From Acidobacterium sp. S8 (GTDB lineage Bacteria; Acidobacteriota; Terriglobia; Terriglobales; Acidobacteriaceae): a stretch of 45,262 bases of DNA. Location of the stretch: NCBI RefSeq assembly GCF_009765985.1, contig NZ_LMUM01000020.1:1-45262 (forward strand). Direction: 5' to 3'. Below, in pieces: positions 26,701 to 32,539 of this stretch. The position numbers were made by a program, and so were the translations under genes. The notes under the pieces are model-generated. The model had not been told where the DNA came from and did not search any database. It worked only from the letters and a program-made list of their open reading frames with translations. Position 1 is the first letter of the stretch. Every line of letters begins with the position of its first letter.

Positions 26701-27130
26701 ATTCCACACCGCCCGAAATCCACGGCCCGGCAAGCCCAACCAGCGCAGGCTTGATCACATTCTGGCGATAGAAAAAATCGTAGCCGTTGAGTTTATCGAC
26801 ACCGACATGAATACGTCCGCCGATCTCCGGAAGTACCATGATCCGGATGAACTCATTTTCCAGATGAACGGCATTCCATTCCCGGTCGTGAGGTTCAGTA
26901 TCGATACGGTCAATAACCGGAAGCGGATAAATCCGCCCGCTGCTTCCCTGATACACGCGCTTTTCCAGAAATAGTGGATTGCGATCCGGAGCACCCGGCA
27001 GATAGGTCCGCATCAGCACCGGCTCTTCCCAGGCTTTTACCCTCCCGGATTCAGAAGCGGGAGCGTCGGGCAAACGGAGAGTTGCGGCCTCCACTGTAGC
27101 CGTCCGATCAGTCTCGTCGCTTATTTTCAT
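23726..27130 (-). CDS. DUF5107 domain plus TPR protein, cytoplasmic
   Basis: 1134 residues with no signal peptide or membrane segment. Residues about 35-420 are a DUF5107-type domain with a galactose-mutarotase-like beta-sandwich look: ENEFIRIMVLPEIGGRIHVGVDK, GGVEFNWPQHHRP, FLWWANVA, and WTWGNHEFGYAWDRSLTD. From about 510 onward it is built of TPR units (HALGRWHMRRGEFSTAEQYLR, HYYLGNLLYDRRRHEEAI). Proteins of this build recur in carbohydrate loci; their reaction is not known to me. It is co-transcribed with the sugar porter and divergent from the TonB receptor, with its own TTGACA promoter and operator. A role in handling the imported sugar or in sugar sensing is inferred. Confidence 0.82.
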   Translation of the reverse strand: MKISDETDRTATVEAATLRLPDAPASESGRVKAWEEPVLMRTYLPGAPDRNPLFLEKRVYQGSSGRIYPLPVIDRIDTEPHDREWNAVHLENEFIRIMVLPEIGGRIHVGVDKLNGYDFFYRQNVIKPALVGLAGPWISGGVEFNWPQHHRPATFMPVDVAIEREADGAVTIWCSDHDPMSHMKGMHGLRLSPGKAYLELRARLYNRTTDTQTFLWWANVATRVDEKYQSFFPRDVHFVADHAKRAITEFPLSQGKYYGVDYGKRAVEGVPAEEMPSCFVPDGSYPANDLSWYANIPVPTSYMIAGSRGDFFGGYDHKHQAGTVHVANHHVAPGKKQWTWGNHEFGYAWDRSLTDADGPYVELMAGVYTDNQPDFSFLAPGETKTFSQFWYPIREIGVPDYANLHAALRVERNSTEIYLHLLVTSAWSQSTVRVRIDGKECDVWQGDLLPRNPLHHTFSAPDDGSLEIIVEQAGITLLRYAPDEIVPADAPVVATEPPLPADVATSDELFLIGLHLEQYRHPTRDPEPYWQEAIRRDAGDSRANHALGRWHMRRGEFSTAEQYLRTAIARLTERNPNPYDGEPHYNLGLVLAYLKRPAEAYAAFYKATWNAAWRGPGYLRLAEIDCARKEWSTALDHLERSLRADADDLLARNLKIIALGKVGREKEAGELLDQTRALDPLDIFSAYLATGEAPLNGSQRLDLIFDLQRAGLLTEALKIASTAHPGEKDGAATMLLYARAHLMRLLGDEQGSSDAYQKAATADSEYVFPSRLDEMLVLEAAIQANPKDARAHYYLGNLLYDRRRHEEAIALWEMAVALDPDFPTAWRNLGFGYFNVRHDATCARDAFARARELAPTDARILYEQDQLAKRIGIALVERLAELEANAALVERRDDLSVELAALYNNSGKSDLALKVLLSRHFQPWEGGEGLVLGQHVRSNLLLGQRALHAGEKAEALRFFEQAGNPPQSLSEAKHLLMNLSMVDYWLGVAYSENGEAQKAEAHWQRAANYQGDFQQMQVQTVSEMTYWSAMALRSLGCDEEAQRIFRKIYDYSVALEEQTPKIDYFATSLPAMLLFEEDLEQRQTITALFLRAQAMLGSGKEPEAIKLLKRVQSLDRNHSGTVDLLQSLAAAGEE

Positions 27131-27196
27131 AGATTTACGTGTCCCGCCGGGCTGGATATTGTTTTCTTAGAATGATACATAATGAGACAAGGCAGC

Positions 27197-27208
27197 GTGT
27201 ACGTTACC
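27197..27208 (-). promoter_or_regulatory. CG-centred operator upstream of DUF5107-TPR
   Basis: GTGTACGTTACC as read on the plus strand, with half-sites GTGTA and GGTAA around CG. It begins 9 bases downstream of the -10 of the DUF5107 promoter. Confidence 0.72.
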
Positions 27209-27217
27209 GTCGACTAA

Positions 27218-27245
27218 CCTATGGATTTTGTTTATGTTTTGTCAA
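27218..27245 (-). promoter_or_regulatory. Promoter of the DUF5107-TPR/sugar-porter operon
   Basis: On the minus strand TTGACA (27245-27240), 16 bases, then CATAGG (27223-27218). The -35 is perfect and the -10 is weak. The operator follows immediately downstream. Confidence 0.58.
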
Positions 27246-27258
27246 GCAAAAATAAACG

Positions 27259-27270
27259 GCAAACGGTTTC
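27259..27270. promoter_or_regulatory. Second type of CG-centred near-palindrome
   Basis: GCAAACGGTTTC resembles the general LacI/CcpA operator shape but not the GTGTACG sites. It sits 13 bases upstream of the DUF5107 -35 element. It could bind another regulator or be chance. Confidence 0.25.
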
Positions 27271-27408
27271 TTCGCTCCCAAATGGAAGCACATCCCCGCC
27301 TCAGTATGGAACCTCGCAGCCCACCTTGCCAGGATTCTCTCGCTTATACCTCCTCTTTCTAACCTGTGGGTTTTCCCCACTCGAATTCGTCTCTCCACCC
27401 TTTGGGGC

Positions 27409-27436
27409 TTGACAATCCTCATTTTCGAGGAATACG
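27409..27436 (+). promoter_or_regulatory. Promoter of the TonB receptor gene
   Basis: TTGACA (27409-27414), 16 bases, then AATACG (27431-27436). The spacer contains the small inverted repeat TCCTC/GAGGA. The operator begins 10 bases after the -10. Confidence 0.58.
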
Positions 27437-27446
27437 GTCAATTCTC

Positions 27447-27458
27447 GGTAACGTACAC
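27447..27458 (+). promoter_or_regulatory. CG-centred operator upstream of the TonB receptor
   Basis: GGTAACGTACAC is the exact reverse complement of the site at 27197-27208. It spans the expected start of transcription of the receptor gene. Confidence 0.72.
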
Positions 27459-27556
27459 ACAAGCGTATGAAACCGATTTCATGGAATGGCTGACTCAGGA
27501 TGAAATGAATGTACCGAAGGCTTCCTTCCATTAAGCCACACGCCAGGAGATGGACC

Positions 27557-30500
27557 ATGTCCACTAATAATTTGAGGTCGAGGACGCAAAAGCTCGCTTT
27601 TTATGCGGGTTTCATCGTTGTTGCTTTGATGGCGCTGATACAGGGCAGAGCCGGCCTTGCACAGGTCGATCAGGGATCAATCGCCGGTGTCATACAAGAT
27701 GCCAGTGGAGCTGTTGTGCCAAATGCCGCAGTTACGGTAACGAACGTCGATACTGGTCTGAGCTTTCAAACCAAGTCGAATGGAAGCGGTACATATGTAG
27801 TGACCCCGCTTAAGATCGGCAACTACACAATCACCGCGACTGCCGAAGGTTTTCAAACCACCGCGCGCGAAAACGTTCACGTAGACGCGCAGCAAAAACT
27901 GGGGGTGAACCTCACTCTCCAGCTGGGCTCGGTTTCCCAAACGATAACCGTTTCCACCGCGCCGCCCATGCTGCAAACGCAGGACGGAGCCGTCTCGCAG
28001 GTAATCAGCACGGAAACCATCAACAACACTCCATTAAATGGACGTAACTGGGTCTATATCGCCCAGCTCACCGCCGGCGTCGCTCCTCCGTTCGGCAACA
28101 CGCGCGGAAGCGGCAGCGGAGATTTTGTAGCCAATGGCCAGCGCGCGGAACAGAATAACTTCATCCTCGATGGCGTCGATAACAATACCAATCTCGTCGA
28201 CTTCCTGAACGGTGCGAGCTATATCATGCGGCCTCCGCCGGATGCGCTCTCCGAATTCAGCTTGCAGACCAGCAACTTCAGCGCAGAGTTCGGCCACTCG
28301 GCTGGCGGCGTGATGAACGCCAGCATCAAGTCGGGCACGAACCAGATACACGGCGATATGTGGGAGTACTTTCGCAATACCAATCTGGATGCAATCAACT
28401 GGAATGCGGGTCCGAACGCAGCAACACCGCCGTATCACCAGAACCAGTTCGGCGCTACTCTCGGTTTCCCCATCTGGAAGAACAAGCTCTTCTACTTCGG
28501 AGATATCGAGGCCAACCGCATCTCGATCAGCAATCCGACGCCAATCAACGTACCCACGGCGCTGGAAAAGCAAGGCAACTTCTCTGAATTACTGAATGGC
28601 GACCTGACCGGTGTAGGCGCGCCCACCAGGCTCTACCAGCCAAACTCGGCCGACCCAGCTCAGCCGCTGTCCTGCAATGGGCAGCAGAACGTATTCTGCC
28701 CCAATCAGATCAATTCGGTCGCCTCAAACATCCTCAATCTCTATCCTGCGCCGAATGCCAACAACGGCAAGCTCTACAACAACTACCTTGTCAACCTCGG
28801 CAACACAGACAACATCATTCAGTGGGACCAGCGCCTTGACTGGAACATCAACTCCAGCGATCAGGCCTATGCCCGCTATAGCTACCTGCATGAGATCAAG
28901 ACGAACGGCCTCCCTCTGGGACCGCTTCTTGACGGCAGCGGCTACGGCGGTGAATATGACACTAACCTGGCCATGAACTTCATGGGCAGTGAGACGCACA
29001 TCTTCAACCCCACTCTGACGAACGAATTCCGCTTCGGCTACAACTGGGGCGTCTTCAACTTTCAACAACCAAATGCCTACAATCCTTCCGCCGCGTCCTC
29101 GCTGGGACTGGGTCCCCAACCGCCCAATCTCAAACCCGGCCAGTACGGTCTGCCGTCGGGCTATGTCAACGGTACGATCCAGCAATGGGGCTCGGTAGGC
29201 ATCAGCCGCGAATCGCAGAATGTCTACCAGATCCTCGATAACGTGACGAAGATCTGGGGCAATCATTCGTTGAAGTTCGGCGTCTCGTTTCAGGCAGTCC
29301 GCTTCTATTACATCTATGCTCCCGCAGATCTCGGCCAATATCACTGGAACGGGCAGTTCACCGGCTTACCCGGCGTAAGCAATACCGGCTCCGCAGTAGC
29401 CGACATGCTGGCTGACCAGGAAAATTATGCGACCATCTCGCAGTCGCCCAATGTCAACGATGCCCAGTGGTATAACTCGGCCTATGCGCAGGACGACTGG
29501 AAGGTAACGCCCCGCCTCACTCTGAACCTGGGCGTCCGCTACGACTACTTCCAGCCTTATAAAGAGAACTCCGGCGCGCAAGCTAACTTCGTTGTCACCG
29601 GTCCCCTCGGTATTGGTACCGGCTCCGGTGTCTACCAGTTGCCAAAGAGCCAGCAGAATGTCGACCTGGGAGCTCCGTTCCTGAGCATCCTGGCGAAAGA
29701 TAATGTCTCCGTCCAGTATGTCGACAATGACCGCCTGGTAACGTCGCAGAAGACAAACTTCGCGCCTCGCATCGGCTTCGCCTACCAAGCTCAGCCAAAC
29801 ACAGTCTTCCGCGGTGGTTTCGGCCTCTTCTATGGCGGCCTGCAATCGAACGGCAATGGCAATCTGGGAGCGAACTTTCCTTATTCCAACCAGGCGCAGT
29901 TTTTTGCTCCTACCTGCTCCACGGGTAACTGCCCATCGTTGGCCTCACAGAACATCACACTGCAAGCCGGATTGCTTCCATCCATCGGCGCGGGGCTTCA
30001 AACCTTCGTTTCCCAACCCGGTTTCCACGCCACTGATACGGAGATCAAAACGCCATATACGATGAACTACAGCTTTGGAATGCAGCAGGCCCTTTCTCCA
30101 AGCCTCGTCGCCTCCATCAGCTATGTTGGCAACGTCACACGCCATATGGAACTGTACAGCGCGCCGAATACCGCACCAGGACTTTGGCGTCCGGGCACCA
30201 ACACAAATCCATTCAATCCCTTTCCAGACCTCGGTGGCGTCGGCCAGGAACATTTCGCCGGCGTTAGCACTTACAACTCTCTGCAGACAAAACTCGAGAA
30301 GCGTTACTCACACGGCTTGTCATTCCTGGCGACATATACGTGGTCCCATGCTCTTGACGATGCCAGCGATGCGGGCGGTCTCTTCACGGCAATCGGCACC
30401 CGCAATCAGATGTTGATCCCCTTCATCGATGAGCTGACAAACTCAGTCTTCGATATCCGCAGCCGCTTCACCATCAATGGCAACTATGAGCTGCCTTTTG

Positions 30501-31147
30501 GTAAAGGCAGAGCCTTCTTCAACAATTCGCGCCTTGCTGACGAAACAGTCGGTGGCTGGTCGACAAGCCTCACCTGGGCCGCTCAAACCGGCACGCCGTT
30601 CACTGTCTCGCCGAACAATAGCACTGCAGCAAACGGTGGTGCGCGTGCCTATCCCGTCAAAGATCCGTTCAGCGGTGGCGGTACACCCGATCCAACCAAT
30701 CCGAGCCTCAGCTCTTGCCCAACGCAGGTCAAGAACAAGCAGAACTACTTTAACCCATGTGCCTTCCGTAACCCGCTGCCCGGCGAAACAATCTCGGATG
30801 ACACTCATCCGGTCGGCTCGGTCAATCCGGACGGCGTACCTGTCCTCTATCAGGCGCCAGTCACCGACCAGGCTACGGCCATTGTCCTTCTTGGCGGAAA
30901 ACAGAACAACATCTATGGCCCTGGCTATTACCAAGTGAACATGTCGTTGTTCAAGAGCTTCCCGACATGGCGTGAGCAGAATCTGCAGTTCCGCGCCGAT
31001 GCCTTCAACCTTCTGAATCATCCAACCCTGGGGCAGCCGAATGGATCAATGAACAGCAACGGCGGATTAATCTCTGGCCCGAAGTTCTTCCAGAACAACA
31101 CTCCGGACGCCAGATTCTTTCAGCTCTCTTTGAAGTACATCTTCTAA
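27557..31147 (+). CDS. Oar-like TonB-dependent receptor with CarboxypepD-regulatory-like N-terminal domain
   Basis: 1196 residues from the ATG at 27557, with AGGAG 7 bases upstream; an upstream ATG at 27509 lacks a ribosome site. The signal peptide ends near AGLAQ. A carboxypeptidase-regulatory-like Ig domain follows (about 35-115: GSIAGVIQDASGAVVPNA, GTYVVTPLKIGNYTITA). Next come the plug (NTPLNGRNWVYIAQLTAG, FILDGVDNN, SAGGVMNASIKSGTNQIHG) and a large beta barrel ending LSLKYIF with the terminal Phe of outer-membrane proteins. It should move an oligosaccharide across the outer membrane using TonB energy. No SusD gene is present, which is usual for acidobacteria. It has its own operator-controlled promoter and a strong terminator. 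Confidence 0.93.
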   Translation: MSTNNLRSRTQKLAFYAGFIVVALMALIQGRAGLAQVDQGSIAGVIQDASGAVVPNAAVTVTNVDTGLSFQTKSNGSGTYVVTPLKIGNYTITATAEGFQTTARENVHVDAQQKLGVNLTLQLGSVSQTITVSTAPPMLQTQDGAVSQVISTETINNTPLNGRNWVYIAQLTAGVAPPFGNTRGSGSGDFVANGQRAEQNNFILDGVDNNTNLVDFLNGASYIMRPPPDALSEFSLQTSNFSAEFGHSAGGVMNASIKSGTNQIHGDMWEYFRNTNLDAINWNAGPNAATPPYHQNQFGATLGFPIWKNKLFYFGDIEANRISISNPTPINVPTALEKQGNFSELLNGDLTGVGAPTRLYQPNSADPAQPLSCNGQQNVFCPNQINSVASNILNLYPAPNANNGKLYNNYLVNLGNTDNIIQWDQRLDWNINSSDQAYARYSYLHEIKTNGLPLGPLLDGSGYGGEYDTNLAMNFMGSETHIFNPTLTNEFRFGYNWGVFNFQQPNAYNPSAASSLGLGPQPPNLKPGQYGLPSGYVNGTIQQWGSVGISRESQNVYQILDNVTKIWGNHSLKFGVSFQAVRFYYIYAPADLGQYHWNGQFTGLPGVSNTGSAVADMLADQENYATISQSPNVNDAQWYNSAYAQDDWKVTPRLTLNLGVRYDYFQPYKENSGAQANFVVTGPLGIGTGSGVYQLPKSQQNVDLGAPFLSILAKDNVSVQYVDNDRLVTSQKTNFAPRIGFAYQAQPNTVFRGGFGLFYGGLQSNGNGNLGANFPYSNQAQFFAPTCSTGNCPSLASQNITLQAGLLPSIGAGLQTFVSQPGFHATDTEIKTPYTMNYSFGMQQALSPSLVASISYVGNVTRHMELYSAPNTAPGLWRPGTNTNPFNPFPDLGGVGQEHFAGVSTYNSLQTKLEKRYSHGLSFLATYTWSHALDDASDAGGLFTAIGTRNQMLIPFIDELTNSVFDIRSRFTINGNYELPFGKGRAFFNNSRLADETVGGWSTSLTWAAQTGTPFTVSPNNSTAANGGARAYPVKDPFSGGGTPDPTNPSLSSCPTQVKNKQNYFNPCAFRNPLPGETISDDTHPVGSVNPDGVPVLYQAPVTDQATAIVLLGGKQNNIYGPGYYQVNMSLFKSFPTWREQNLQFRADAFNLLNHPTLGQPNGSMNSNGGLISGPKFFQNNTPDARFFQLSLKYIF

Positions 31148-31162
31148 GAGAGCCTTCCTCCC

Positions 31163-31208
31163 GCAGGGCAGGATGAGTTGTTTTCATCCTCCCTGCTTTT
31201 CTTCTTCT
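31163..31208 (+). terminator. Rho-independent terminator of the TonB receptor gene
   Basis: GCAGGG-CA-GGATGA (31163-31176) pairs with TCATCC-T-CCCTGC, followed by a T-rich tail (31197-31208). Confidence 0.8.
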
Positions 31209-31240
31209 AAAAACTCCCAGTTCACCCCGCTATTTGCGCG

Positions 31241-31957
31241 CTATTTCAGGCGTGTGAGCGCTGTCTTGATGGACGCTGCTGCCTGATCTCCCTGCAGTGC
31301 CGCCCCTGCTGGCTGAAAATGCACCGAATCCTGATGCAGGTCCTGGTGTTGCATCATCAGCGCGTACTGGTCATCGATCACAATTCCTGCAGCCTTTACC
31401 AGCGAATCTGCAATGTCATTACGTGCATCAACCCGCGCGTTACTGGCGCCCCCTGTGGCATCATTTCGAACCGGGGTGGTCGTCGCCCAGATCATCGCCT
31501 GCGTTGAGCCTGCAAGCTTCTTCACCGCTCGTAGGAATGACGGAAACGAAGCCTTGTACTGATCCTCGGTGTATGCCCATCCGTGCATGCCGTTATTGAA
31601 ATGCACTATGCGGAAAGATAAGCCCTCCATCTTTGCGAACTCCGCGATCTGATTAGGCAACCGCGGGTCGCCGACCGACGTGGACGATGCCATCAGATAA
31701 ACATTCGCCGTTCCATCGAGATCTTTTGTCACTTGGGGAAAATACGCCCGCGTAATCGAATCTCCAAGCAGAAGCACATTCGGCAGCTTTGAATCCGGAT
31801 GCGGTGGCCGCACTTCCCAGGTCCATTCGATCTCCTCAGGAATCGATTTGGCCTTCTGAGCGTGCAGAGATAGAAGCCCCGGCGAACAAAGCAGAATGGC
31901 TGCCAGCGCAGAAGTGGTCCCGATACCGCGAGCAAAAGAAACGTGACGAATCATCAT
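31241..31957 (-). CDS. Secreted SGNH/GDSL-family hydrolase (probable carbohydrate esterase)
   Basis: 238 residues from the ATG at 31957 (GGAG 10 bases upstream); the longer frame upstream crosses the operator and is unlikely to be translated. The signal peptide ends near LSLHAQ. Block I is LLLGDSITR with nucleophile Ser67, block III is HFNNGMHGW with the oxyanion Asn, and block V is DSVHFQP with Asp210 and His213, so the Ser-His-Asp triad is complete. SGNH enzymes at such loci often remove acetyl groups from glycans. The operator shared with the GH97 and receptor genes lies 34 bases upstream of the start, placing it in the same regulon. The substrate is not determinable. Confidence 0.85.
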   Translation of the reverse strand: MMIRHVSFARGIGTTSALAAILLCSPGLLSLHAQKAKSIPEEIEWTWEVRPPHPDSKLPNVLLLGDSITRAYFPQVTKDLDGTANVYLMASSTSVGDPRLPNQIAEFAKMEGLSFRIVHFNNGMHGWAYTEDQYKASFPSFLRAVKKLAGSTQAMIWATTTPVRNDATGGASNARVDARNDIADSLVKAAGIVIDDQYALMMQHQDLHQDSVHFQPAGAALQGDQAAASIKTALTRLK

Positions 31958-31991
31958 CAAAACTGTTCTCCAAGGCAGAGTGTAGCGAATC

Positions 31992-32003
31992 GTGTTCGTA
32001 CAC
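31992..32003 (-). promoter_or_regulatory. CG-centred operator upstream of the SGNH hydrolase
   Basis: GTGTTCGTACAC on the plus strand; its reverse complement GTGTACGAACAC shares the first seven bases with the other three sites. A weak promoter GAGACA-16-TATACG (to 32003) would overlap it, so the geometry differs from the other three. Confidence 0.6.
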
Positions 32004-32173
32004 GTATATCCGCCAAATAAACAATGTCTCATCTTCAGACAGAGCGGCCATCTTCCGTCTCTAAGGCCGCATCTATCTCGGAGCACACATCCTCTGATGG
32101 TTGAACATCAGGGCCCGGTAGAACGCTCTTTCGAGTGATTCCGCCAGGTACGGAATAGCAGGAAAGGTTAGCG

Positions 32174-32452
32174 ATGCGCGTTTTGCTAGCGATTTATTAC
32201 TTCTTTTATGAAATTTTCCTCGGCTGCCGCCACGATCATCTGACACGTCCTTTCACCATCAAACAGCAGAGCTATATGGTCTGCCTGGATTGCGGCAGGC
32301 ATGTGTTCTACTCCATGGACACCATGCGCCCGCTGAGAGGGCGAAATTTGCGACGGGCGCAGGCCCTGCTCGCAAGTCAAATAAAGGTAATGCCGGGTGT
32401 AGAGACCGTCCAACCGCTGGCGTCCAGAGGTAACTCCCGGGCCGCTGCCTAA
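32174..32452 (+). CDS. Small zinc-ribbon-like protein
   Basis: 92 residues with AGGAAAGG 5-12 bases before the ATG. A hydrophobic N terminus (residues 3-16) is followed by GCRHDHLTRPFTIKQQSYMVCLDCGRHVFYSMDTM. This places C18, H20/H22, C37 and C40 as a likely zinc ribbon (CxH then CxxCG). The C-terminal third is basic. I do not know a function; the combination of an N-terminal hydrophobic helix and a ribbon suggests a membrane-associated small protein. It is divergent from the SGNH gene and stands alone. Confidence 0.68.
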   Translation: MRVLLAIYYFFYEIFLGCRHDHLTRPFTIKQQSYMVCLDCGRHVFYSMDTMRPLRGRNLRRAQALLASQIKVMPGVETVQPLASRGNSRAAA

Positions 32453-32539
32453 CTCCTGTTATTCCTTCAACCGCCGTGACAAAGCGGACATGAACTTGTC
32501 TAATACTGTTTAGACCTGCTGGGCAAGCCTGTTCGCCAA

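Larger units (their letters stand above)
27131..27556. other. Divergent regulatory region between DUF5107-TPR and TonB receptor genes
   Basis: This 426-base gap holds two back-to-back promoters, each followed by the same operator, plus one further CG-centred near-palindrome. Between the promoters (27271-27408) I see only a short GTGGG/CCCAC hairpin (27366-27380) and no gene. Confidence 0.6.
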
